This document shows positions 1 through 6,177 of a DNA stretch of 9,504 nucleotides, piece by piece. The stretch is from positions 1 to 9,504 of the forward strand of contig JAFAAX010000057.1 in NCBI GenBank assembly GCA_023426345.1, given 5' to 3'. Made by a program: the position numbers and the translations under genes. The first letter of the stretch is position 1. Each line of letters starts with the position of its first letter. The notes beneath the pieces are model-generated. The model made no database searches, was not told the origin of the DNA, and saw nothing but the letters and a program-made list of their open reading frames with translations. The stretch is from Actinomycetes bacterium (GTDB lineage Bacteria; Actinomycetota; Actinomycetes; Actinomycetales; Actinomycetaceae).

Positions 1-1332
1 TCCGAGCACCCGCTGGCGCGCGCGGTCGTTGCCGGCGCGGCGGCCGCCGGTGTCGCGCCGGAGGCCGTCACCGGCTTCACGAACCACGCCGGACTGGGCG
101 TGTCGGTCCTGGTGCCCTCCGGTGCGGCCGGATCGGACGAGACCGCCGTTTCTCCGGACGGGGGTGAGCTCGTCCTGGTGGGGCGCCTGTCCTGGCTCCG
201 GGAACTGGGGGTGGACATTCCTGCGTCCCTGGCCCGCGCCGCGCAGAGTGCCGAGCAGACCGGCGCCTCCGCCGTCCTGCTGGCCACCGTCCCGGACTGG
301 AGCGACGGCCCGGCCGCCGCCGGTCCGTCCACGGAGGCCGCCGCGGCGATCGCCCGCGCCGACCAGCTGCTGGCGGGCGTCCAGGACGGCCCCGGCCTGA
401 TCCGCATCGACATGGACGTCCAGGGCATGACCTGCGCGTCGTGCGTCAACCGGGTCGAACGCAAGCTGAAGAAGCTGCCCGGCGTCCAGGCCAGCGTCAA
501 CCTGGCCACCGAGTCCGCGGCGATCACGCTGTCCCAGCCCTATTCCAGCGCCCAACTGGAGGAGGTCGTCAACAACGCCGGGTACCACGGGACCGTCCGC
601 TCCCGCTCCGATCACGACGGCGCCGTCGGACAGGCCACCGGACCTGCGGACGCCACCACGGGGGCGCCCTCGTCACTGGGGGGAACGGCGACGGCGACCC
701 TGGAGCGCACCCCCTCCGGCGCCCCCACCCGGGCGCGCGTGCTGCCGATGGAGCTGCCGGGGGCTCGGGCCCGCGCCGTGCTGGTCGTGCGCGACACGGT
801 GAAGCCGAGTTCGGTGACCGCGGTCGGACAGCTCCGCGACCTCGGCATCGAGCCGATCCTGCTCACCGGCGACAACGAGGCCGCGGCCCGCCACGTCGCC
901 CATCAGGTCGGCATCGAGCGCGTCATCGCCCAGGTGCTGCCCGACCAGAAGCGCGACGTGATCGCCTCGCTGCAGGAGGACGGGCGCACCGTCGCGATGG
1001 TCGGCGACGGCGTCAACGACGCGGCGGCCCTGGCGCAGGCCGGACACGGCGGACTCGGCATCGCGATGGGGTCTGGCACGGACGTCGCGATCCAGGTCGC
1101 GGACATCACGCTGGTCAACTCGGAGCTGACGTCGGCCGCCACCGCCATCCGCGTGTCCCGCCGCACGCTGCGGATCATCAAGCAGAACCTGTTCTGGGCG
1201 TTCTTCTACAACGTCTTGATGATCCCCCTGGCGATCGCCGGCCTGCTCAACCCGATGATCGCGGCCGCGGCGATGGCCTGCTCGTCGGTGTTCGTCGTGC
1301 TGAACTCGTTGCGCCTGCGCCGCGCCGCCTGA
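1..1332 (+). CDS. copA: Cu(+)-translocating P1B-type ATPase, C-terminal part, with an internal HMA domain
   Basis: This is the C-terminal 443 residues of an ATP-driven copper exporter of the plasma membrane; the frame is open at base 1, so the start lies outside the window. Residues 1-5 are SEHPL, the P1B nucleotide-binding HP motif. TGDN (865-876) and GDGVND (1003-1020) are the P-domain motifs. Two membrane helices follow. The first carries a Tyr-Asn pair (FYN) and the second MxxSS followed by NSLRL, which are the helix 7 and 8 signatures of Cu(+) ATPases. The phosphorylated DKTGT and the CPC helix lie upstream, outside the window. Unusually, a complete heavy-metal-associated domain with GMTCASC (424-444) occupies about 412-600, between two strands of the nucleotide-binding domain. 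The usual position for such domains is the N-terminus. Low-complexity Ala/Gly/Pro/Ser linkers flank it. The gene is convergent with arsC, 23 bp away. Copper specificity is inferred from the helix motifs. Confidence 0.93.
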   Translation, partial: SEHPLARAVVAGAAAAGVAPEAVTGFTNHAGLGVSVLVPSGAAGSDETAVSPDGGELVLVGRLSWLRELGVDIPASLARAAQSAEQTGASAVLLATVPDWSDGPAAAGPSTEAAAAIARADQLLAGVQDGPGLIRIDMDVQGMTCASCVNRVERKLKKLPGVQASVNLATESAAITLSQPYSSAQLEEVVNNAGYHGTVRSRSDHDGAVGQATGPADATTGAPSSLGGTATATLERTPSGAPTRARVLPMELPGARARAVLVVRDTVKPSSVTAVGQLRDLGIEPILLTGDNEAAARHVAHQVGIERVIAQVLPDQKRDVIASLQEDGRTVAMVGDGVNDAAALAQAGHGGLGIAMGSGTDVAIQVADITLVNSELTSAATAIRVSRRTLRIIKQNLFWAFFYNVLMIPLAIAGLLNPMIAAAAMACSSVFVVLNSLRLRRAA

Positions 1333-1355
1333 CCGGGTCTGCAGGAGACGCGCCG

Positions 1356-1778
1356 TCAGGTCCGGGGAACATCGATTCCCAGGTCGGTGAGCAGTTCACT
1401 CACACGACTGTGGATGGCGTCGCGGATGGAACGCACCTCCGGGAGCGGGCGTTGCGCAGGATCGTCGAATTCCCAGTCCACGTACCGCACGCCAGGAAAA
1501 AGGGGGCAAGTGTCGCCACATCCCATGGTGATGACGACGTCGGAGGCCTCCACGGCCTCTCCACTGAGGATCTTCGGCTGTTCTCCGGCCAGGTCGATGC
1601 CGACCTCGGCCATCGCCTCGACGACGGTCGGGTGGATCTCAGCGGCCGGCTCGGTCCCCGCGGAGCGGACCTCGACCTGCCCGCCGGACAGATGACAAGC
1701 GAAGGCAGCTGCCATCTGGGACCGACCCGCGTTGTGCACACACACGAACATGATCGACGGACGGCGGGTGGGTGTCAT
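1356..1778 (-). CDS. arsC: Arsenate reductase, low-molecular-weight phosphatase fold
   Basis: This 140-residue cytoplasmic enzyme reduces arsenate to arsenite. The catalytic loop CVHNAGRS (Cys13-x5-Arg19) near the N-terminus is the CX5R signature of the phosphatase-related ArsC family. The Asp-Pro of the general-acid loop is at 106-107 in WEFDDP. Possible resolving cysteines are Cys87 and Cys91 in MGCGDTCP. They are four residues apart, whereas the thioredoxin-coupled staphylococcal enzyme uses Cys82 and Cys89. The electron donor (thioredoxin or mycothiol) therefore cannot be fixed from the sequence. The start at 1778 is chosen because AGGAG lies seven bases upstream and the protein then begins just before the catalytic loop. 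The same frame stays open further upstream, but that part is a shadow of arsR. It follows arsR by 55 bp on the same strand, so the two are probably co-transcribed and induced by arsenite. Confidence 0.95.
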   Translation of the reverse strand: MTPTRRPSIMFVCVHNAGRSQMAAAFACHLSGGQVEVRSAGTEPAAEIHPTVVEAMAEVGIDLAGEQPKILSGEAVEASDVVITMGCGDTCPLFPGVRYVDWEFDDPAQRPLPEVRSIRDAIHSRVSELLTDLGIDVPRT

Positions 1779-1833
1779 GACGGGCTCCTGACACTGTGTG
1801 GACACGGTGCGAGGTGCGGGGGACGGCGGAGTG

Positions 1834-2232
1834 TCAGCAGCCATCGGGCGCAGGACACGCGCAGCGCGACTCACCGAGCTCGGCCGGAGCGAGGTCGCTG
1901 AGATAGTCGCGCATGATCGCGAGCCCTTCGGTGGTGGCGGTGTAGTGGGCCCACTTGCCCCGCATCTGCTTGGAGATGAGGCCTGCTTTGAGCAGCCTGG
2001 ACAGGTGATACGACAAGGTCGGCTGCGTGATCCCCAGATCGTCAGGGATGTGGCACACGCACACCGACGAACAGCAGTTGGCGGAGATGTGGTGCAGCAG
2101 GCGCACCCTGACGGGGTCCGACAGCGCCTTGAAGACCCCGGCGATTCTCTCGGCGCGCTGGATCGACAGGGGCGGGGCGGGGTCTGGCGCGACGGTAGTG
2201 GCACCGGCCAGGGAAACAGCAACGGCGGTCAT
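1834..2232 (-). CDS. arsR: ArsR-family arsenite-responsive repressor
   Basis: This 132-residue winged-helix repressor should bind the shared ars control region and release it when As(III) or Sb(III) binds. Residues 30-62 (AGVFKALSDPVRVRLLHHI onward) match the ArsR N-terminal helices. The recognition helix is GITQPTLSYHLSRLLKAGL (67-85), followed by the wing. Cys58 and Cys60 in CVCH lie at the start of the DNA-binding helices, where E. coli ArsR has its ELCVCDL metal site. Extra cysteines are Cys53-Cys54 and a C-terminal cluster Cys124, Cys126 and Cys132, so a second thiol site is possible. No good Shine-Dalgarno precedes the ATG. Instead a TAnnnT box ends six bases before it, suggesting a leaderless transcript. 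arsC follows on the same strand, and arsD-arsA diverge. Assignment to ArsR/SmtB is secure; arsenic as ligand follows from the cysteines and the neighbours. Confidence 0.95.
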   Translation of the reverse strand: MTAVAVSLAGATTVAPDPAPPLSIQRAERIAGVFKALSDPVRVRLLHHISANCCSSVCVCHIPDDLGITQPTLSYHLSRLLKAGLISKQMRGKWAHYTATTEGLAIMRDYLSDLAPAELGESRCACPAPDGC

Positions 2233-2238
2233 GGGGAC

Positions 2239-2268
2239 ATGGTACCTAGCGACATTGACAAATGTCGA
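2239..2268 (-). promoter_or_regulatory. Predicted arsR-arsC promoter, probably leaderless
   Basis: Read on the minus strand, TCGACA (plus-strand 2263-2268; five of six matches to TTGACA) is followed after 18 bp by TACCAT (plus-strand 2239-2244), which fits the actinobacterial TAnnnT -10 form. Six bases later comes the arsR ATG at 2232. That spacing would place the transcription start on or next to the ATG. The -35 box and spacer are covered by the 2250-2267 dyad, so a bound repressor would block this promoter. This was found by reading, with no transcript data. Confidence 0.5.
2250..2267. promoter_or_regulatory. Dyad 1, candidate ArsR operator
   Basis: Seven-base perfect inverted arms CGACATT and AATGTCG flank the four bases GACA. 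The dyad lies between the divergent arsR and arsD starts. It overlaps the -35 box and spacer of the predicted arsR promoter, and it contains a perfect TTGACA (2255-2260) reading toward arsD. Its size and position fit an ArsR/SmtB-type operator. Binding is inferred. Confidence 0.6.
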
Positions 2269-2290
2269 TACGTCTGCTTGACTCCGTCAC

Positions 2291-2306
2291 ATCGATAGAC
2301 TTCGAT
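2291..2306. promoter_or_regulatory. Dyad 2 with arsD -10 box, second candidate ArsR operator
   Basis: Inverted arms ATCGA (2291-2295) and TCGAT (2302-2306) flank exactly six bases, TAGACT (2296-2301). Those six bases fit the TAnnnT -10 consensus on the plus strand. A start about seven bases further on would give arsD a leader of roughly 20 bases that includes its ribosome-binding site. No strong -35 box stands at 16-18 bp from this -10. The perfect TTGACA inside dyad 1 is 35 bp away, too far to pair with it. Its position on the -10 would suit repression of arsD-arsA by ArsR. Confidence 0.45.
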
Positions 2307-2327
2307 TCATTGAAGGGTGGACGTGCG

Positions 2328-2756
2328 ATGATCTCTGTCTATGAAGGACCTCTCTGCTGCAACACGGGCGTGTGCGGCGCTGACCCCAACCAAGCGTTGG
2401 TGGCGTTCACCGCGGATGTGAACTGGGTGGCGCGCCAAGGTGGTGATATCAGACGCGCGAACCTCGCCCAGGACCCAGCCGCCTTCGCTGACTCGGAGAT
2501 CGCACGCGCCTACCTGCAAACGGTGGGCGCGGACGGCCTGCCCCTGGTCGTCGTCGATGGTGTGACAGCGGTGACCGCCAGGTATCCCACGCGTGCAGAG
2601 CTCGCGAGGTTCGCCGGACTGGATGCGTCCGCGGACACCGCCCCATGCTGCCAAGGGACTGCGCAGGAGAGCGACGACCCGCAGTGTTGCACGGTCAAGG
2701 CACCGTGCTGCAGGCGTCCCGCTCCCGTCGGCGCCACGCCCGGAGAGCGCGCATGA
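2328..2756 (+). CDS. arsD: ArsD arsenite metallochaperone
   Basis: This 142-residue thioredoxin-fold protein is expected to carry As(III) to ArsA and raise its affinity for arsenite. The N-terminal site LCCNTGVCG (Cys10, Cys11, Cys16) matches Cys12, Cys13 and Cys18 of plasmid R773 ArsD, which are the residues needed for chaperone activity. The core with ADGLPLVVVDG and ARYPTRAELARFAGL (84-98) is typical of the family. The tail carries three adjacent-cysteine pairs (107-108, 120-121, 127-128), compared with two in R773 ArsD, which has 120 residues. The start at 2328 is chosen because GGTGGA ends six bases upstream and the protein then begins like other ArsD proteins. An in-frame ATG at 2262 would lie inside the operator region. 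The stop overlaps the arsA start by four bases (ATGA), implying translational coupling. Confidence 0.95.
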   Translation: MISVYEGPLCCNTGVCGADPNQALVAFTADVNWVARQGGDIRRANLAQDPAAFADSEIARAYLQTVGADGLPLVVVDGVTAVTARYPTRAELARFAGLDASADTAPCCQGTAQESDDPQCCTVKAPCCRRPAPVGATPGERA

Positions 2757-4510
2757 GGCGGCTCCTGCACGACGTGCCCCGATTCCTGCTCCTTACCGGC
2801 AAAGGGGGAGTCGGCAAGACCTCAGTCGCGTGCGCGGCTGCGGTCGAACTGGCAGGAATGGGTCGACGGATCCTGCTGGTCTCAACAGACCCGGCCTCGA
2901 ACATCGCCCAGGTGTTCAGCCAGGCGATCGGCAACCGCATCACTCCGATCGCCGCGGTGGTCGGCCTTGATGCGCTGGAGATCGACCCCGAGGAGGCCGC
3001 GGAGGAATACCGCCGCAGAGCCCTGGCCCCCGTGCGCGACATTCTCTCCGCGCGGGACCTCGCGGCGGCCGCCGAGCAGCTGTCGGGCTCATGCACCACG
3101 GAGATCGCGTCCTTCAACGAGTTCACCAGTCTGCTGGCCGACGAGGCGGCAACCCGCGCCTATGACCATGTGGTGTTCGACACGGCTCCCACCGGGCACA
3201 CCGTCCGGCTCTTGAAACTGCCCGGGGAGTGGACCGGCTTCCTCGAAGACGGTTTAGGCGACGCCTCGTGCCTCGGCCCGATGTCGGGCTTGGAGAAGGC
3301 CCGCGCCACCTATGCCAGCGCGCTCGCCGCCCTTGCTGATCCTGCCCGCACCCGCCTGGCATTGGTGACACGCCCGCAGACGACCTCATTCGCGGAGGCC
3401 TCGCGCACCGCCGACGAACTCGCGGAGGCCGGCATCCTCGCGACGCACCTGGTGATCAACGGCGTACTCCCCGAGGGCGCCGAGGCCGACCCCCTCGCAC
3501 GCTCGATGCGGTGCTCGGAGCAGGCGGCCATCGCCGCCATGCCCGAGAACCTCACGGGCCTCGCCACGGACACGCTCACGCTTCGAGGCGCGGACATCGT
3601 CGGGCTCTCCGCCCTGCGCTCGCTCCTGTCGGACGCCCCTGACGAGGCCCCCCATGACACGGCCCGTCCGGTGGGCGCGCACCTCGAAGGGCGCGGGCTC
3701 TCTCGCCTCATCGGCGAACTCGCCGTTGGCGATCACGGCCTCGTCATGGTGGTGGGCAAGGGAGGGGTGGGCAAGACCACGCTCGCCTCCGCGATCGCAG
3801 TCGGACTCTCGGACCTCGGCAAGGACGTGTTGCTCACCACCACTGACCCAGCGGCGCATCTCGCGTGGACCCTCGGCCCGCACGGGGCGCCATTCGAGGT
3901 GTCCTCCATCGACCCCGAGGCCGCCACCCGCGAGTACCGCGACCATGTCATGGCCACCAAGGGCGCCTCGCTGGACGATGAGGGTCGCGCGAACCTCGCT
4001 GAGGATCTCCGCTCCCCATGCACCGAGGAAGTGGCCGTCTACCACGCCTTCTCCCAGGCCGTGGCACAGGCAGACCACCGCCTCGTCGTCATGGACACCG
4101 CCCCCACGGGCCACACCCTCCTGCTCATGGACGCCACTGGTTCCTACCACCGCGAAGTCACCCGCAACAACCCCGACCTCGCCGACACCACTCCGCTCGC
4201 CCGCCTCCAGGACCGCGAACTCACGCGCATTGTCGTCGCCGCCCTGCCCGAGACAACTCCCGTCCTGGAAGCCAGTGATCTTCAAGCCGATCTGGAACGA
4301 GCAGGCATCCGGCCGTGGGCATGGGTCGTCAACCGCTCCGTGGACGCCACCGACACGACCAGTCCCCTGCTGCGTCGGCGCGCCCTCGCGGAGGCTGGGC
4401 CAGTCGCTGCCGCCCGCGCGCAGTGCGACCGCCTCGCAGTCGTGCCCTTCCTCGCAGAGACTCCAACGGGCATCGATGCGCTGCGCGACATGACGGGCGC
4501 GCGCGCCTGA
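2753..4510 (+). CDS. arsA: ArsA arsenite-stimulated ATPase, two-domain form
   Basis: This 585-residue cytosolic ATPase, full length for bacterial ArsA, normally docks on ArsB or Acr3 and powers arsenite and antimonite export. It is an internal tandem duplication. The A1 half has the P-loop GKGGVGKT at 16-23 and DTAPTGHT at 143-150. The A2 half has GKGGVGKT at 335-342 and DTAPTGHT at 448-455. The three metal-binding cysteines known from E. coli ArsA (113, 172, 422) are matched by Cys114 in SGSCTTEI, Cys173 in DASCLGP and Cys423 in SPCTEEV. Both catalytic halves and the allosteric site therefore look intact. The start at 2753 overlaps the arsD stop, and GGAGAG lies five bases upstream. A longer open frame begins at 2645 but only shadows arsD. 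No membrane pump gene follows; the next gene is tag on the opposite strand. Confidence 0.97.
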   Translation: MRRLLHDVPRFLLLTGKGGVGKTSVACAAAVELAGMGRRILLVSTDPASNIAQVFSQAIGNRITPIAAVVGLDALEIDPEEAAEEYRRRALAPVRDILSARDLAAAAEQLSGSCTTEIASFNEFTSLLADEAATRAYDHVVFDTAPTGHTVRLLKLPGEWTGFLEDGLGDASCLGPMSGLEKARATYASALAALADPARTRLALVTRPQTTSFAEASRTADELAEAGILATHLVINGVLPEGAEADPLARSMRCSEQAAIAAMPENLTGLATDTLTLRGADIVGLSALRSLLSDAPDEAPHDTARPVGAHLEGRGLSRLIGELAVGDHGLVMVVGKGGVGKTTLASAIAVGLSDLGKDVLLTTTDPAAHLAWTLGPHGAPFEVSSIDPEAATREYRDHVMATKGASLDDEGRANLAEDLRSPCTEEVAVYHAFSQAVAQADHRLVVMDTAPTGHTLLLMDATGSYHREVTRNNPDLADTTPLARLQDRELTRIVVAALPETTPVLEASDLQADLERAGIRPWAWVVNRSVDATDTTSPLLRRRALAEAGPVAAARAQCDRLAVVPFLAETPTGIDALRDMTGARA

Positions 4511-4531
4511 TCACCAGGGGGCCGATTCCAT

Positions 4532-4583
4532 CCCTCACCGGACCGCACTGGTGAAGGGCGGTTCGCGCGCAAGCCTGCGCGCG
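4532..4583. terminator. Possible bidirectional terminator hairpins between arsA and tag
   Basis: The 113-bp gap between the convergent arsA and tag genes holds no gene. It contains two adjacent hairpins. One pairs CCCTCACC (4532-4539) with GGTGAAGGG (4550-4558), with a single bulged A. The other pairs CGCGCGC (4564-4570) with GCGCGCG (4577-4583) around a six-base loop. Neither has a T-tract on either side, so these are not classical intrinsic terminators. Actinobacterial terminators often lack one. The convergent position is the main support. Confidence 0.35.
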
Positions 4584-4623
4584 CCCCACCACATGGACAA
4601 GCGAGCCAGGTCACGCGGGCAGG

Positions 4624-5286
4624 TCAGGCGGGCCAGACGCCCGAACTGCCGCGGCGGTGAGAGCCGAGCAGGTGGGTGTCGACGATCCCGATGGCCTCCA
4701 TGAGCGCGAACATCGTCGTCGGACCGACGAACCGGAAACCGAGGCTCCGCAGCCGTTTCGCCAGGGCCACGGACTCCGGCGACTGCGTGGGGATCTCGGC
4801 CAGGGTGCGCGGCGTCGGCGTCGACGCCGGCCGGTAGGACCAGACCAGCTCCGCCAGATCCCGCGACGGGTCCGCGCCGGCCGTCCCGCCGACGGCCCCC
4901 GATCCGCCGCGCAGGGCGACGACGGCCCGCGCGTTGCCCACCGTCGCGCGGATCTTCGCGCGGTTGCGGACGATACCCGCGTCCGCCATCAACCGCTCCT
5001 CATCGCCGGGACCGAACGCCGCGACCGCCTCCGGGGAGAAGTCCGCGAACGCGCGCCGGAACGCGGGCCGCTTCCGCAGGATCGTCGCCCAGGACAGGCC
5101 CGACTGGAAGGCCTCCAGACTGAGCCGTTCGAACACGCCGCGCTCGTCACGCACGGGCATGCCCCATTCCGTGTCGTAGTACTCGCGCATCAGGGGGTCG
5201 ACGGCCGCCCACGCGGGGCGGGCCAGGCCGTCCGGGCCGACGACCAGGTCGAGCGCCGGCGCATCCGCCGGATCCGTCCCCGTCAT
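4624..5286 (-). CDS. tag: DNA-3-methyladenine glycosylase I
   Basis: This 220-residue base-excision repair enzyme removes 3-methyladenine from alkylated DNA. It aligns by eye with E. coli Tag (187 residues) over most of its length: DPLMREYYDTEWGMPV (30-45), LSLEAFQSGLSWATILRKR (55-73) with the catalytic-site Glu58 and Trp66, ADAGIVRNRAKI (101-112), GNAR, LAEIPTQS and GFRFVGPTTMFALMEAIGIV. The four residues that hold zinc in E. coli Tag (Cys4, His17, His175, Cys179) appear here as Pro24, Tyr37, His205 and Ser209, so three of the four are missing. A glycine/alanine-rich insert at about 126-142 and an N-terminal extension account for the extra length. The ATG overlaps the stop of the upstream glycosyltransferase by four bases, so translation is probably coupled. 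The alternative is a zinc-free relative with the same fold and a shifted substrate range. Confidence 0.92.
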   Translation of the reverse strand: MTGTDPADAPALDLVVGPDGLARPAWAAVDPLMREYYDTEWGMPVRDERGVFERLSLEAFQSGLSWATILRKRPAFRRAFADFSPEAVAAFGPGDEERLMADAGIVRNRAKIRATVGNARAVVALRGGSGAVGGTAGADPSRDLAELVWSYRPASTPTPRTLAEIPTQSPESVALAKRLRSLGFRFVGPTTMFALMEAIGIVDTHLLGSHRRGSSGVWPA

Positions 5287-6158
5287 GCGTCGGCCCGCGC
5301 GCCGGCCGCGCCGGGACCGCCCGCGTCCTCCGCCAGCATCGCCAGCGCCGCGTCATCGAGGTAGGGTGCCCCTGCCCGCTGCCTCTTCGAGGCCGCGCGA
5401 CGGACCCGGGCGGGAAGGCGCACGCCGCGCAGCAACCGCTGCTGGATCGCGAGGAGCGCATCGCTCAGGCGGGCCACGCGGTTGAGCTCGCCGATGGTGC
5501 GATCCGAGCCCAGATGCGTGAACGTGCAGGGCACCTCGATCAGGCGGAAACCGGCCACCAGCAGGTCGACCGTCACCCCGATCTCCAGGCCGTACCCCGT
5601 GGAGAACGGCATCGCCGCCGTGACGGCCGCCCGCGTCAGGCACCGCTGCTCGGACAGCGGCGCCTGCGGCTCCCATCCAGTGAGCACCCGGATGCCCCAT
5701 CGGGCCCGGTTCTCGGCCATGGTGTGCCCGACCAGGAGCGATGTGGCGGGCGGCGCCGCGCACGCACAGTCGGCCTGGCCGGCGCGCACGGCCTCCACCA
5801 GCGCCGAGGCCTCGACCGCCGACTCGCCGAGGTCCGCGGACAGCGTGAGGAGCAGCCGGGGCGGCCAGTCCGCGCGGTCGCGCATCGCCGCGACCTTGAC
5901 ACCGGTCTCCAGGGCGGACGCCCGTCCGCGCGTCACCGAATGGCGGACGACCACGGCGCCGGCCTGGCGCGCGTTCCTCCCGGTGTCGTCGTCGGAGCCG
6001 TCATCGACGACGACCAGCAGGTCCACGCCGGGGATGGCGCGGCACGAGCGCACAGTGGACGCGATGTCGCGACCAGCGTTGTGGGCCGTGATGATGGCAG
6101 CGACCCGTTGGGGATCGCCGTGCGTCGCCCGAGGATGGGAGTCGGGGCGGGAATCCAT
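5283..6158 (-). CDS. Family 2 glycosyltransferase
   Basis: This 291-residue protein has a GT-A Rossmann-like domain and probably transfers a sugar from a nucleotide donor. The N-terminal strand is VAAIITAHNAG (19-29), followed by LLVVVDDGSDDDT (47-59), the donor-binding DDGS motif. RGRASALETGV (78-88) corresponds to the family's conserved Lys/Arg-Gly-x-Ala segment. The usual metal-binding DxD after the fourth strand reads LTLSADLGE (104-112), so the first Asp is Ser107 while Asp109 remains. LSEQRCLTR (168-176) and GYGLEIGVTVDLL (188-200) resemble acceptor-side motifs of dolichyl-phosphate-mannose-synthase-like and glucosyl-phosphoglycerate-synthase-like enzymes. No membrane helix is evident, and the C-terminus is Ala/Arg-rich. 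The acceptor is unknown. It begins 19 bp after the DUF5926 gene and overlaps tag by four bases, so all three are probably one operon. The Shine-Dalgarno is weak. Confidence 0.88.
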   Translation of the reverse strand: MDSRPDSHPRATHGDPQRVAAIITAHNAGRDIASTVRSCRAIPGVDLLVVVDDGSDDDTGRNARQAGAVVVRHSVTRGRASALETGVKVAAMRDRADWPPRLLLTLSADLGESAVEASALVEAVRAGQADCACAAPPATSLLVGHTMAENRARWGIRVLTGWEPQAPLSEQRCLTRAAVTAAMPFSTGYGLEIGVTVDLLVAGFRLIEVPCTFTHLGSDRTIGELNRVARLSDALLAIQQRLLRGVRLPARVRRAASKRQRAGAPYLDDAALAMLAEDAGGPGAAGARADA

Positions 6159-6177
6159 GGTCCGATTCTAGAGCCGC

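Noticed and set aside
1333..1355. Possible terminator between the convergent copper ATPase and arsC genes
   Set aside because: Only 23 bases lie between the stops, and no stable hairpin or T-tract was found in them.
441..1901. Long plus-strand open frame of 486 codons running across the copper ATPase and arsC
   Set aside because: It is Arg/Gly/Pro-rich with no recognisable domain, and it is out of frame with the ATPase motifs and antisense to arsC. It is a high-GC shadow.
1779..2222. Upstream extension of the arsC frame to a 288-codon protein
   Set aside because: The added part is antisense-free but out of frame over arsR, Pro/Arg/Ser/Cys-rich, and unlike any ArsC. AGGAG before 1778 fixes the start.
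2262..2327. Upstream in-frame ATG that would extend ArsD by 22 residues
   Set aside because: It lies inside the first dyad and would be upstream of the predicted -10. The ATG at 2328 has a ribosome-binding site and gives the normal ArsD N-terminus.
2602..2615. TCGCGAGGTTCGCC in arsD, identical to 14 bases at 8129-8142 in the palindrome arm
   Set aside because: In arsD it encodes the conserved LARFAG segment, it lacks the second arm, and such words are expected in this base composition. Similar GCGAACCTCGC words in arsA also encode conserved residues.
3386..4285. Minus-strand open frame of 299 codons antisense to arsA
   Set aside because: ArsA in this stretch has its second P-loop, Cys423 and the second DTAPTGHT motif. 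The antisense product is Gly/Val/Glu-rich with no known motif.
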